DNA from: Parasphingorhabdus cellanae | GTDB taxonomy: Bacteria > Pseudomonadota > Alphaproteobacteria > Sphingomonadales > Sphingomonadaceae | Assembly (NCBI RefSeq): GCF_017498565.1 | Contig: NZ_CP071794.1 | Span: 1,912,001-1,976,000, forward strand | DNA length: 64,000 nt | Reading direction: 5' to 3' | In this document: positions 36,989-46,277 of the stretch, in pieces | Numbering within the stretch: the stretch's first letter is position 1 | How the letters are laid out: every line of letters begins with the position of its first letter | The notes under the pieces: model-generated | The model's input: only the letters and a program-made list of their open reading frames with translations | Databases searched by the model: none | What the model was told of the DNA's origin: nothing | Position numbers and translations under genes: made by a program

Positions 36989-37085
36989 TACAAAAGATGA
37001 CAAGCTGGGTGGAGTGGGGTAAAGCCCATCACTGCCTTTTTGGCGCGTTGTTTTGCGCGTAACTTTACCAGCCGGAGAGATATTT

Positions 37086-38645
37086 TTGACCAGCCCGGAA
37101 TCCTCAGGCGCATCTTCCGGTACACCGGCAGAACCGCAGACGGGCAAGGCTTCTGGCATTGCGGCCGCAAGCGCGGTCGATCAGCGGGACGATAAAGAGG
37201 ATATCGCGGCGCTCGCCAAAGGCGGCCGTACCAATATCTTCGGATTCCTGCTTCGTCTTGCGGCACGGCTTCCTTTTTTGTTCATTGCTGGGCGTATTTA
37301 CGGGGCAGAAGCACTAGGGCGTTTCGCTTACGCAATATTGATTGTGGAATTTGCCGCGCAGCTTGCCACACTCGGCTTGAAGCGGGGACTTGCGGAACAG
37401 CTGAGCCGTACTAAGCGCCCTCACGTTCATGTCGTATGGGACGGCCTTTTGGTTAGCCTATTTGCTTCCATGCTGGCGGCAGTATTGCTCATTTTGGTCC
37501 CGCAGATCATGTTTCCGAACAGCGAAATCAATGGCCTCGACCGGTTTTTACCACTGGTGATTTTCACCATTGCAGGTGCGGATATAGCACTCGCAGCGCT
37601 GGCTTATCGCTATGATATCGCATCCACTGTGCGCGCGCGCTCTATTATCGAACCGTGGACGATCAGTATCGCAGCCTTTCTGTTTTCTTATTATTCGCTC
37701 AGAGACGGCTTGATCCTCTCTTATGTCGTATCGATGATTGCGGCATTGATTGCATCGCTATGGCCATTGTTCAAAAGCTATGGCCTGCCATGGGGTTGGC
37801 GGCCGCGACCACTCGCCATCGCTAAACTGGCCCGCCATAATATGCCATTGGCTGCGGCTGATGCAGCGGAATGGGGATCGCGGCGGCTCGACCTCGCCAT
37901 CCTCGGCCTTTTCGCTTCCCCGGCCATCGTCGGCATTTATTATATCGCACAGCAGGTCGCGAGCCTGCCTCAGAAGCTCAAGACCAGCTTTGACCCCATT
38001 TTGGGCCCGGTCATTACCCGTAATCTAGAAGCCGGCAATATGAAGGCAATTGCTAATCAGGTCAGCCAGGTGGGTTTCTGGATCATCGCGGCACAAGCCG
38101 GCATCGCGCTGGCACTGGCGATACCCGGTGAGGCTGTCATGGGTCTGGTCGGACCAAATTTCGTCGGCGGGACCGGCGCTTTGGCTTTTCTTTTGGCGGC
38201 CGAGGCCGTCGCAGCTACCGCTGTCGTCAGTGAATCAGCCCTCGTCTATATCGCGCGGCATCGGAATCTGTTGATTTCGCTATCGATGCTTTTGTTGCAG
38301 GCGGCGTTGAGTGTTGCCTTCATCCAGATTTGTATGCGTCTGGGCTGGCCGCCGCTGTTCCAGGCCGCTGCCGTAGCCGCCGCACTCATGGTCGCGCTGG
38401 CTTATGCTTCCGTTGTGAAGGCAGTGTTTCTGTCAAAGCTGCTCCAGGCACCTGTCAACGGCTGGCGCTGGTCGCTGATCATTGCTGTCATGGTTGCAAC
38501 TGCTGTCGGTTATCTCGCAACCTATCTGCCAGAATGGGCGGAGTTGATTATCGGCATCCCGATGATCTTGGGCAGTTACGCCTGGGTCATCTGGAAATGG
38601 GGTTTTGGGCCAGAAGACCGCAAATTGTTCAAGATGAAAAATTGA
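37086..38645 (+). CDS. Polysaccharide/lipid flippase of the MATE-Wzx type
   Basis: About 519 residues with 12-14 membrane helices after a hydrophilic, Ser/Gly/Ala-rich N-terminal tail of some 50 residues. The helical part opens GGRTNIFGFLLRLAARLPF, followed by RIYGAEALGRFAYAIL, the pattern of polysaccharide-biosynthesis exporters. The likely start is TTG 37086, which has GGAGAG at good spacing; a TTG at 37053 adds 11 residues. It would move lipid-linked glycans or related lipids across the inner membrane. No glycosyltransferase genes flank it, so its substrate is unknown. It starts 97 bases after gpsA. Confidence 0.82.
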   Translation: MTSPESSGASSGTPAEPQTGKASGIAAASAVDQRDDKEDIAALAKGGRTNIFGFLLRLAARLPFLFIAGRIYGAEALGRFAYAILIVEFAAQLATLGLKRGLAEQLSRTKRPHVHVVWDGLLVSLFASMLAAVLLILVPQIMFPNSEINGLDRFLPLVIFTIAGADIALAALAYRYDIASTVRARSIIEPWTISIAAFLFSYYSLRDGLILSYVVSMIAALIASLWPLFKSYGLPWGWRPRPLAIAKLARHNMPLAAADAAEWGSRRLDLAILGLFASPAIVGIYYIAQQVASLPQKLKTSFDPILGPVITRNLEAGNMKAIANQVSQVGFWIIAAQAGIALALAIPGEAVMGLVGPNFVGGTGALAFLLAAEAVAATAVVSESALVYIARHRNLLISLSMLLLQAALSVAFIQICMRLGWPPLFQAAAVAAALMVALAYASVVKAVFLSKLLQAPVNGWRWSLIIAVMVATAVGYLATYLPEWAELIIGIPMILGSYAWVIWKWGFGPEDRKLFKMKN

Positions 38646-38672
38646 GGTGCTCCCCGCCCCAAGCGGAGCCTG

Positions 38673-39671
38673 TTAGCCCAGGCGCTGTTTCACCAACTCC
38701 CGCAAATCCGTTTCGGGCCGCGCGCCATAATGTGAAATCACTTCTGCCGCTGCAATCGCACCGATCGTCAAGCAATCTTCCATGGATCTTTCTTCGATAT
38801 AGCCGCTGAGGAAACCGGCGGCGAATAGGTCGCCGGCACCGGTGGTATCGACTATTTTTGCGACCGGTTCAGCACCGACAGCATAAGTTTCGGTATTCTG
38901 GACCGCGATCGCGCCCTTTTCGCTGCGCGTCACGACCAATGTTTCAACCTGCGCCGCGGTTTGCGCCACTGCCGCATCGAAATCTTCGGTTTCGCACAAT
39001 GATTTAATTTCCGCTTCATTGGCGAAAAGAATATCGATCATGCCGTCTTTGATCAGTCTGGTAAAATCATCGCGATGGCGCTCAATGCAAAAGCCATCAG
39101 ACAGAGTGAAAGCAACCTTTCGATCATTTTTGCGCGCAATATCGATCGCCAGAGCCATAGCCGCTTTGGGCTCTTCAGCGTCCCACAAATAGCCTTCGAG
39201 ATAAAGGATCGCTCCGCTTGCGATCAGATCGGCGTCAACTGCTGCGGGCGGCAGGAATTGGGAAGCACCGAGAAATGTGTTCATCGTGCGCTGTGCATCC
39301 GGCGTCACCAATATCAGGCAACGCGCCGTTGGTGGTTCTTTGCCGAGCGGCGGGACATCAAAATCAATCCCGGTTGCGCGGATATCATGAGTGAATACTT
39401 CGCCCAACTGGTCGTCGGCAACCTGTGCGATCAGTGCACATTGACGGCCGAGTGTCGATGCGCCAGCCAAGGTGTTGGACCCCGAGCCGCCACTAATTTC
39501 GCGCGCAACACCCATATCACGGTATAGCTGCCTGGCCCGCTCCGCGTCGATCAGGGTCATGGATCCTTTGCTGAGCTGCTCTTCTTCCAGAAACGCGTCA
39601 TCGGCCTGCGCAATAACATCAACAATGGCATTGCCCACGGCAACAATATCGTAACGGGCTTCGGTGGTCAT
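38673..39671 (-). CDS. PfkB-family sugar/nucleoside kinase (adenosine kinase-like)
   Basis: A 332-residue ribokinase-fold enzyme starting MTTEARYDIVAVGNAIVD, behind AAGGA. The first PfkB motif lies around GGSGSNTLAGASTLG, and the second is DTTGAGDLFAAGFLSG with the catalytic Asp. The NAIVDV opening, GSMTLID and SDGFCIERHRDDF segments resemble the adenosine-kinase-like branch common in alphaproteobacteria. The substrate is probably a nucleoside or sugar, phosphorylated by ATP. It stands alone, convergent with the flippase gene. Confidence 0.88.
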   Translation of the reverse strand: MTTEARYDIVAVGNAIVDVIAQADDAFLEEEQLSKGSMTLIDAERARQLYRDMGVAREISGGSGSNTLAGASTLGRQCALIAQVADDQLGEVFTHDIRATGIDFDVPPLGKEPPTARCLILVTPDAQRTMNTFLGASQFLPPAAVDADLIASGAILYLEGYLWDAEEPKAAMALAIDIARKNDRKVAFTLSDGFCIERHRDDFTRLIKDGMIDILFANEAEIKSLCETEDFDAAVAQTAAQVETLVVTRSEKGAIAVQNTETYAVGAEPVAKIVDTTGAGDLFAAGFLSGYIEERSMEDCLTIGAIAAAEVISHYGARPETDLRELVKQRLG

Positions 39672-39777
39672 AAACATGTCCTTATATGCTGGCGAATAAG
39701 CGCTGTCCGTTACGGGTTCGGCGCGGCGGGTTCAAGCAGAATTGACCAGAGGCGCAATTTCGTGACATGGACCCAAT

Positions 39778-40476
39778 ATGATCAATGCGCTGCTTCTCTC
39801 GCTCGGCCAGCTATCAGACCGCCGGATATTATCCCTGCTTTTGAAAGTGTTCCTGATTTCTCTTCTGCTTTTGGCGGTCTTTGGGGTCGGCGCCTATTTC
39901 CTATTGTCATGGCTATTGTCTTTCGCCGCCTTTGATGGCGGAGGATTTGCGGCCGCGGCAGCCGCGGCCATCATCACGGTGTTGACCGCCATCTTCCTGT
40001 TTCGGGTCATCGCGATTTTCGTGCTCAACATTTTTTCCGACGATATTGTCGATGCCGTCGAAGCCCAGCATTATCCCGATCGTGCAGCACAGGCCAAGCC
40101 GCCAGGCTATGCGCTTGGACTCAAAATGGGTCTGGCATCGGTTGGCCGGGCGATTGGCTATAATATTCTCGCGTCACCCATTTATATCATGCTGCTCGTC
40201 ACCGGCGTTGGTGCACCCATTGCCTTCTTCGCAGTTAACGCGATCCTGATCGGACGTGATTTACAAGACATGATTGCCGCTCGCCATGTCGATGATGTCG
40301 CGCGAATTCATGATGACTGGCGGCTAACCAAGCTGACCCGTTTTGCGCTCGGGCTGACCACTGCACTGTTGCTTGCGATCCCGTTTGTCAATTTTCTTGC
40401 ACCGGTTTTGGGAGCCGCTATGGCTACGCATCTGGTTCATCAAAAACGTGAAAACGGCATCGAAAAGAGCAACTGA
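39778..40476 (+). CDS. EI24-domain membrane protein (CysZ-like)
   Basis: A 232-residue inner-membrane protein with helices at about 18-50, 58-82, 120-150 and 185-215, plus the EI24/CysZ pattern SDDIVDAVEAQHYPD after the second helix and IGRDLQDMIAARH later. CysZ proteins are sulfate permeases; alphaproteobacterial EI24 members are mostly uncharacterised, so transport of sulfate is only a possibility. The lipoprotein gene follows one base after its stop, forming a two-gene unit. Confidence 0.82.
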   Translation: MINALLLSLGQLSDRRILSLLLKVFLISLLLLAVFGVGAYFLLSWLLSFAAFDGGGFAAAAAAAIITVLTAIFLFRVIAIFVLNIFSDDIVDAVEAQHYPDRAAQAKPPGYALGLKMGLASVGRAIGYNILASPIYIMLLVTGVGAPIAFFAVNAILIGRDLQDMIAARHVDDVARIHDDWRLTKLTRFALGLTTALLLAIPFVNFLAPVLGAAMATHLVHQKRENGIEKSN

Positions 40477-40477
40477 C

Positions 40478-40846
40478 ATGATCCGCAAGCTTATCATCCT
40501 ATCCACCCTCCCTGCCCTCTCCGCCTGTGTATCGAGCGGTGCGGTTCAAACACCGGTCAACTTGCCTACTGCTGCGGAATCCCCGCTCAGCAATGTTCAG
40601 GGATTGGAACAGGTCATGGGCAAAACCGCCAATCAGTTAAAGCGCTTGTTCGGCAATCCCCAGGCAGATGTTGCGGAACCACCAGCACGCAAATTACAAT
40701 TTTCCAGCGGCGCTTGTGTGCTGGATGCTTATCTCTATCCGGAGCAAAGCGGCGGCGAAGGACGCGTGACGCATATCGACACGCGCCGCAGCGATGGCGC
40801 GGAAGTGGACCGGGTATCCTGTGTCAACGCGTTACGGGTGCGTTAG
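40478..40846 (+). CDS. Small lipoprotein of unknown function
   Basis: A 122-residue protein starting MIRKLIILSTLPALSACVSS; the lipobox LSAC puts the lipidated Cys at residue 17. The mature part has a GLEQVMGKTANQLKRLFG segment, then an LQFSSGACVLDAYLYP motif and a late Cys in RVSCVNALR. This SmpA/BamE-like plan is frequent in small alphaproteobacterial lipoproteins, but I cannot assign a role. It starts one base after the EI24 stop. Convergent with queG. Confidence 0.8.
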   Translation: MIRKLIILSTLPALSACVSSGAVQTPVNLPTAAESPLSNVQGLEQVMGKTANQLKRLFGNPQADVAEPPARKLQFSSGACVLDAYLYPEQSGGEGRVTHIDTRRSDGAEVDRVSCVNALRVR

Positions 40847-40853
40847 CCCGCAG

Positions 40854-41981
40854 TTATTGAACAGATTGCCATTCGTACAACACATCTGAATCCCGTTCCT
40901 TTGGCAGCCGTTCGCCTTTTTCCCGCTCAAATCGATCGGCATCAAGCTGTGAAAGGGCCCAGATCGCAGATCCGCGCACGACACTGTCCGCGTCGTCCAG
41001 CAAGGCCGTAACCGCAGGAACCAAAGCAGTATCCCCGCTATTTCCCGCCGCGATCAGGCTGTTGCGAACCATCCGGTTACGACCCGACCTTTTGATCGGC
41101 GATCCCGAGAAAATCTGACGGAAGCTGGCATCATCCATTGCCAGTAAATCAGCCAATGCTGGCGCCGCCAATTCGGCGCGCGGCAGAAAGGCTTTGTTCG
41201 CTGCTGCCGCCTCAGCAAATTTGTTCCATGGGCACGCGGCCAGACAATCATCGCACCCATAAATGTGATTACCCATCGCCTTGCGATATTCTTTCGGGAT
41301 CGAGCCTTTGGACTCAATCGTCAGATAGGAAATACAGGCTTTAGCATCGAGCCGGTAAGGTTCCGGAAAGGCGTTTGTCGGACAAATATCCTGACAGGCA
41401 GAACAACTGCCGCAGCGATCTTTACCACCGGACGACGGCGCCAGTTCCAACGTCGTATAAATCGCACCGAGGAACAGCCAGCTGCCATGGTCACGGCTGA
41501 CCAGATTGGTATGCTTCCCCTGCCAACCCAGACCCGCTGCTTCCGCCAAAGGTTTTTCCATCACTGGCGCGGTGTCGACAAAAACCTTCACCGCGCAGTC
41601 GGCTTGCTCCACCAGCCAACGCGCGGTTCGTTTTAGCGCGCCTTTTACAACATCATGATAATCTTTACCCTGCGCATAAACCGATATCCGTCCGCGATCG
41701 GGTATGCCTTCCAAAGCAAATGGATCGCGCGCCGGTGCATAGCTCATCCCCAGCATCACGACTGATTTCACCTCGGGCCACAATATTGTAGGGCTGGAAC
41801 GCTGGTCCGCTCGGCTCTCCATCCAGATCATGTCGCCATGCTGTCCATCTGCGAGCCAGTCCTGCAAACGCTTGGCCGTGACCGGTGCCAGAGCCGCAGG
41901 CGCGATGCCAAAGGCTGCAAAACCCTCTGCACGCGCTCTGCTTTCAAGCGATTTGGTCAATCTTAACTTGTCATCAGCCAT
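40854..41981 (-). CDS. queG: Epoxyqueuosine reductase
   Basis: A 375-residue iron-sulfur, cobalamin-dependent enzyme for the last step of queuosine synthesis in tRNA. Two 4Fe-4S motifs are seen: CGSCSACQDICPTNAF and GCDDCLAACPWNKF. They are preceded by the N-terminal reductase domain (GMSYAP, VDTAPVMEKPLAEAAGLGW) and followed by a HEAT-like C-terminal helical part (ALLDDADSVVRGSAIWAL). Full length, start MADDKLRLTKS. Confidence 0.96.
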   Translation of the reverse strand: MADDKLRLTKSLESRARAEGFAAFGIAPAALAPVTAKRLQDWLADGQHGDMIWMESRADQRSSPTILWPEVKSVVMLGMSYAPARDPFALEGIPDRGRISVYAQGKDYHDVVKGALKRTARWLVEQADCAVKVFVDTAPVMEKPLAEAAGLGWQGKHTNLVSRDHGSWLFLGAIYTTLELAPSSGGKDRCGSCSACQDICPTNAFPEPYRLDAKACISYLTIESKGSIPKEYRKAMGNHIYGCDDCLAACPWNKFAEAAAANKAFLPRAELAAPALADLLAMDDASFRQIFSGSPIKRSGRNRMVRNSLIAAGNSGDTALVPAVTALLDDADSVVRGSAIWALSQLDADRFEREKGERLPKERDSDVLYEWQSVQ

Positions 41982-42025
41982 AAAGGACTACTATCAATCA
42001 ACGCGTCCCATTAGGAAAGCCGTAA

Positions 42026-42994
42026 ATGACTTCCAGCGTACAAGTAAATATCCCCGAAAACGCAATTGAAGCCCATAATATAGTCAAAAGATTTGATGGT
42101 GAGCTGGCGGTTGATGGTATTGATTTGAAAATCAAAAAAGGCAGTATATTCGGCATATTGGGTCCGAACGGTGCGGGTAAAACCACCACTTTAAGAATGT
42201 TGCTCGGGATTATTGACCCGGATGAGGGCGAACGGTTCCTGCTCGGCTCCGATGACCCGATCAGCAAAGCCCATCAAGTTGGTTATCTTCCGGAAGAACG
42301 CGGCCTTTATCAGTCCATGAAGGCCTATGATGCGATTGCCTTCATGGGCGCGCTACGCGGATTACCATTGGCGGAAGGACGAAAACGCGGACGCCAGATG
42401 ATGGAAAATCACGGTCTTGGCGATGCGATAGACAAGCAGATCCGGCAATTGTCCAAGGGCATGGCGCAAACGGTTCAACTGCTTGGAACAATTGTTCACG
42501 AACCCGATCTGATCATTCTCGATGAGCCCTTTTCCGGTCTCGACGCTTTAAACCAAGGGAAGCTGGAACGCTTGATCCGCGGACAGGCAGATAAAGGCGT
42601 AACGGTGATTTTCTCCACCCATGTCATCGCCCACGCCGAACGGCTATGCGAAGAAATAGCGATTGTCGCCAACGGTAAAATTCCCTTTACCGGCAAAGTA
42701 TCTACCGCACGCGACCGGCTTCGCCCGCAAGTGCATCTGGAAACCCGCGACCTGGATGGTCCCTGGCGATCTGCGATTCCCACCGATTGTCAGCCGTTAG
42801 GGCATAACTGGCACTTTACACTTCCCGAAAGCGGTGTTGAACCGTTGCTTCGCGCTTTGATCGAGGGCGACGCGGGTATCCAGTCACTGTCGATTGAACG
42901 ACCCGGCTTGCACGACGCCTTCGTACATATAGCGGGAGAAGCAGTCGCCAAAAAAATGGACGAAGACACTGCTATGGAAGGAGAGGCCGCATGA
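42026..42994 (+). CDS. ABC transporter ATPase (NatA-like)
   Basis: A 322-residue ATP-binding subunit. Walker A GPNGAGKTTT is near residue 48, the signature-like LSKGMAQ near 143, and Walker B LIILDEPFSGLDAL near 163. A C-terminal extension of about 90 residues of the NatA/DUF4162 type follows. It is coupled to the permease gene by an ATGA overlap. NatAB-type exporters move sodium or small compounds outward; the substrate here cannot be told. Confidence 0.92.
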   Translation: MTSSVQVNIPENAIEAHNIVKRFDGELAVDGIDLKIKKGSIFGILGPNGAGKTTTLRMLLGIIDPDEGERFLLGSDDPISKAHQVGYLPEERGLYQSMKAYDAIAFMGALRGLPLAEGRKRGRQMMENHGLGDAIDKQIRQLSKGMAQTVQLLGTIVHEPDLIILDEPFSGLDALNQGKLERLIRGQADKGVTVIFSTHVIAHAERLCEEIAIVANGKIPFTGKVSTARDRLRPQVHLETRDLDGPWRSAIPTDCQPLGHNWHFTLPESGVEPLLRALIEGDAGIQSLSIERPGLHDAFVHIAGEAVAKKMDEDTAMEGEAA

Positions 42995-44190
42995 TCGAGA
43001 CCATCCGCGCCGCTTTTGTCATCGCCCGCCGGGATTTTTCCGCGATCATCTTTTCCAAGTCATTCTTCTTCTTTCTCTTGGGCCCCTTGTTTCCGCTGAT
43101 TATTGGCATTGCCGCCGGCGGATTGGGTCAACAGGTCCGGCAAGATATTGATCGACCGGTTATCGGTGTAGCGTTGGAGGAAAATCAGGTCATCAAGCTG
43201 ATGAGTGCACGGGATGCTCTAGCCAAGAATCTCGGCAATGGCAGCTTTCCGGAATTACTGGTGCTAACCGATGTCAGTCCGACAGATTCGGATATCAAGG
43301 CAAAGCTCGACACCGCGTCCAAACCGCTTACCGCCATTATATCTGGCTCGCTGGAAGCGCCGTTACTCACTGGATCAGAGCGCGATGTCAAACGGTGGAG
43401 CGGCCGCGTGGCGCAGCTTTCGGAGACCGCCTTGGCGGGATCAAATCCCGTCGCGGTAAAAACCGATTTTGTTGCGACAACCGGTAGTTCCAAAAAACGG
43501 ACACAGATTGCAACAGCGCAGGGGGGGCAGATTATCTTGATCCTGCTCACCATGATCTTGGCAGGCATGGTCTTGTCCAATCTGGTCGAAGAGAAAACCA
43601 ACAAGATAATCGAAATACTCGCCGCCGCCATTCCGATGGATGCTATTTTTCTGGGCAAGCTCTTTGCGATGTTAGGTATGGCATTGGTCGGCATCACAGT
43701 CTGGTCGACATTGGGCCTTATCGGCGTTTCCGTGATCAGCGCTGGCATCCCGGATCTCGCAGCACCGGCAGTTGGCTGGCCTTTATTCTGCATTCTAATG
43801 GTGCTTTATTTTTCCATGGCTTATTTGCTCTTGGGATCATTATTCTTGGGCATTGGCGCCATGGCGACAACTGTCCGCGAAGTGCAGACGCTATCCATGC
43901 CGGTAACCATGGGTCAGCTTTTGGTGTTCTTCCTTGCTGCGTTCACGGTCACGAAATTAGGCGAGCCGATAGAGTGGTTTGCGGTACTGTTTCCGTTCAG
44001 CTCTCCCTTCGCGATGATTGCACGCGCAGCGCAAATGGAAAATGTCTGGCAACATGGCCTGGCGCTCATCTGGCAAGCGATGTTCACTTTAATCATCATT
44101 CGTTTCAGCGTCATGTTGTTCCGCCGCAATGTCATGAAATCAGGCAATAGCGCGCGGAAGAAAAATCTGTTTGCGCGGATGCGCGGCTGA
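42991..44190 (+). CDS. ABC-2 type permease (NatB-like)
   Basis: A 399-residue membrane subunit. The first helix is near residues 22-45, a large extracytoplasmic domain follows (about 50-175), then five or six helices. The hallmark segment GMVLSNLVEEKTNKIIEIL precedes the second helix cluster, typical of NatB/ABC-2 permeases, and VREVQTLSMP and FPFSSPF follow. It overlaps the ATPase gene by four bases and should form its membrane partner. Confidence 0.9.
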   Translation: MIETIRAAFVIARRDFSAIIFSKSFFFFLLGPLFPLIIGIAAGGLGQQVRQDIDRPVIGVALEENQVIKLMSARDALAKNLGNGSFPELLVLTDVSPTDSDIKAKLDTASKPLTAIISGSLEAPLLTGSERDVKRWSGRVAQLSETALAGSNPVAVKTDFVATTGSSKKRTQIATAQGGQIILILLTMILAGMVLSNLVEEKTNKIIEILAAAIPMDAIFLGKLFAMLGMALVGITVWSTLGLIGVSVISAGIPDLAAPAVGWPLFCILMVLYFSMAYLLLGSLFLGIGAMATTVREVQTLSMPVTMGQLLVFFLAAFTVTKLGEPIEWFAVLFPFSSPFAMIARAAQMENVWQHGLALIWQAMFTLIIIRFSVMLFRRNVMKSGNSARKKNLFARMRG

Positions 44191-44240
44191 GTTTCGATGC
44201 AAAGAATCTCTCGCGATTCAAGCAATTTGACGAAATTCTG

Positions 44241-44256
44241 TTGACATTGCTGTCAA
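44241..44256. promoter_or_regulatory. Inverted repeat upstream of the CYP153 gene
   Basis: TTGACATTGCTGTCAA is a perfect 6-4-6 inverted repeat, 68 bases before the P450 start. Its left arm is also a consensus -35 hexamer, so a repressor bound here would block transcription. TetR- and GntR-type sites often look like this. No regulator gene lies next to it. Confidence 0.5.
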
Positions 44257-44323
44257 TAAAGGCAGACTAAACGGGTTTTGAAACGCAACCGATTGCCAAA
44301 ATGGGCAACGGCAGGAGAGAATC

Positions 44324-45637
44324 ATGGCCACTAGTCCCGTCCTAAATGCATCAACCCTTACCACTTCCCCTACTGCCGCAGAGGCTCTGGAAGCGTGGTA
44401 CAAAGAAAATCCACCGGTTGCGGATGCTAACCCCAATCCGCGTGATGTCAGCAAGGCCGATCTCTATAGCAAAGATTTGTGGCGCGCGCCCTTTGCCGAG
44501 ATGCGCGCCAACGCGCCGATTAACAAAGTCGAGGATTCGGATTACGGTCCCTATTGGAATATCTGTGATCATAAGACGATCCAGCATGTCGAAGCACTGC
44601 CTGAGCTTTATTCGTCCGATGTCAATAATGGCGGCATAACCATCGCCGAAGAGCGCGATGATTCAGATTTCCAATTACCGATGTTCATTGCCATGGACCG
44701 CCCCAAACATACCGGGCAGCGCCGTACCGTAGCCCCGGCCTTCACACCGACCGAAATGAAACGAATGGAAGAGGAAATCCGGCAGCGGACGGCCGAAGTG
44801 TTGGATAGCCTGCCTTGGGATAAGGAATTTGATTGGGTCGACAAGGTTTCAATCGAACTGACAACCGGCATGCTGGCCATCCTTTTTGGCTTCCCCTGGG
44901 AAGACCGACGGTTGCTCACCTACTGGTCGGATTGGGCCGGTGATGTGGAGCTTTCACTGGCACCGGAACTGGACGAGCAGCGGCGCGTGATTCTTTATGA
45001 AATGGGTGCGTATTTCCAAAATCTTTGGAACGAGCGCGTCAATGCGGAACCGACGCCCGACCTGATTTCAATGATGATCCATAGTGAAGCCATGAAAGAC
45101 ATGGATCAGATGGAGTTTATGGGCAATCTGGTGCTGCTGATTGTCGGCGGCAACGACACCACCCGGAACACCATGTCGGGCCTTGCTTATGGACTCGACC
45201 AGTTTCCCGATCAGCGCGAAAAATTGCAACAAAATCCGGACCTGATCCCCAATGCAGTGCAGGAAATCATCCGCTGGCAGACGCCGCTGGCCCATATGCG
45301 GCGGACCGCAACCGATGATGCTGATCTGTTCGGACATCAGATCAAAAAGGGCGACAAGCTGATCATGTGGTACATCTCGGCCAACCGTGACGAGAATGTA
45401 TTTCCTGATGCGGACAAGCTGATCGTTGATCGTGAGAATGCGCGGCGTCACTTGGCCTTTGGTTACGGCATCCACCGCTGTGTCGGTGCGCGGCTTGCTG
45501 AGCTGCAGATCCGCATCTTGCTCGAAGAAATGGCGAAACGACGCATGCAGGTCAATGTCACCGGCGATATCAAACGCGTTCATGCCTGTTTCGTGCACGG
45601 GTTCCGCAAGATGCAGGTCAAACTGTCCAAATATTGA
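44324..45637 (+). CDS. Cytochrome P450, CYP153-type alkane hydroxylase
   Basis: A 437-residue soluble P450. It shows the I-helix GGNDTTRNTMSG (from residue 275), ExxR (EIIR, 314-317), and the heme loop HLAFGYGIHRCVGARLAELQ with Cys386. The GGNDTTRN and FGYGIHRCVGARLAELQ forms are those of CYP153, which hydroxylates the terminal carbon of medium-chain alkanes and fatty compounds using ferredoxin and a ferredoxin reductase. No redox-partner gene is adjacent; the nearest reductase in the window is fpr, about 40 kb away. AGGAGA lies seven bases before the ATG. Substrate identity is family inference. Confidence 0.93.
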   Translation: MATSPVLNASTLTTSPTAAEALEAWYKENPPVADANPNPRDVSKADLYSKDLWRAPFAEMRANAPINKVEDSDYGPYWNICDHKTIQHVEALPELYSSDVNNGGITIAEERDDSDFQLPMFIAMDRPKHTGQRRTVAPAFTPTEMKRMEEEIRQRTAEVLDSLPWDKEFDWVDKVSIELTTGMLAILFGFPWEDRRLLTYWSDWAGDVELSLAPELDEQRRVILYEMGAYFQNLWNERVNAEPTPDLISMMIHSEAMKDMDQMEFMGNLVLLIVGGNDTTRNTMSGLAYGLDQFPDQREKLQQNPDLIPNAVQEIIRWQTPLAHMRRTATDDADLFGHQIKKGDKLIMWYISANRDENVFPDADKLIVDRENARRHLAFGYGIHRCVGARLAELQIRILLEEMAKRRMQVNVTGDIKRVHACFVHGFRKMQVKLSKY

Positions 45638-45747
45638 TAAGCCAAAAGCAACCGGTCAGATACCGATAAGCCCTTGTTCAGGCACTATATTGTAACCATC
45701 TTTGCATAAGAACCGAATAGCAGGCGAACAGCAAAGAAAGACGGAAC

Positions 45748-46254
45748 ATGACAGGCCTTAGCAGACGCAAACTCATCGCCGCCGGAGTTATCGGCGCAGG
45801 TGCCTATGGTGTCGCAAGCTTTACGGGTATTTTCGACAATAGCGCCAATGCCAAATCCGGCAAGAAGTTCAAGATCACTCGCACGCCGGAAGAATGGAAA
45901 AAGCGACTTGGGCCAGCGCGCTATCGCATATTGCGCCAAGAAGGAACCGAGCGCGCCTATTCGAGCCCGCTAGACAAGGAAAAACGCCAGGGAGTGTTTG
46001 CCTGCGCGGGCTGTAATCTCGGTCTGTATTCATCGAAAACGAAATTCGACAGCCGCACCGGTTGGCCCAGTTTCTGGGCACCGATAAAAGGGCGTGTCGG
46101 CACATCAACCGACTATAAAATTGGCTATGCACGCACCGAGGTACATTGCAGCCGCTGCGGCGGACATCTTGGACATATATTCAATGATGGTCCGAAACCC
46201 ACCGGAAAACGCCATTGTATCAACGGATTAGCGCTAAAATTTATTCCGGCCTGA
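45748..46254 (+). CDS. msrB: Peptide-methionine (R)-S-oxide reductase, Tat-exported
   Basis: A 168-residue MsrB with a twin-arginine signal (SRRKLIAAG, then a hydrophobic stretch to about residue 28), which puts it in the periplasm. Zinc cysteines are CAGC (86, 89) and CSRC (134, 137); the catalytic Cys157 is in GKRHCINGLAL, and GHIFNDGP is present. It repairs oxidised methionine in envelope proteins. The Tat signal implies that it folds with zinc before export. No msrA is next to it. Confidence 0.94.
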   Translation: MTGLSRRKLIAAGVIGAGAYGVASFTGIFDNSANAKSGKKFKITRTPEEWKKRLGPARYRILRQEGTERAYSSPLDKEKRQGVFACAGCNLGLYSSKTKFDSRTGWPSFWAPIKGRVGTSTDYKIGYARTEVHCSRCGGHLGHIFNDGPKPTGKRHCINGLALKFIPA

Positions 46255-46277
46255 TCAGGCGCGCCTAGCTATTAGGC

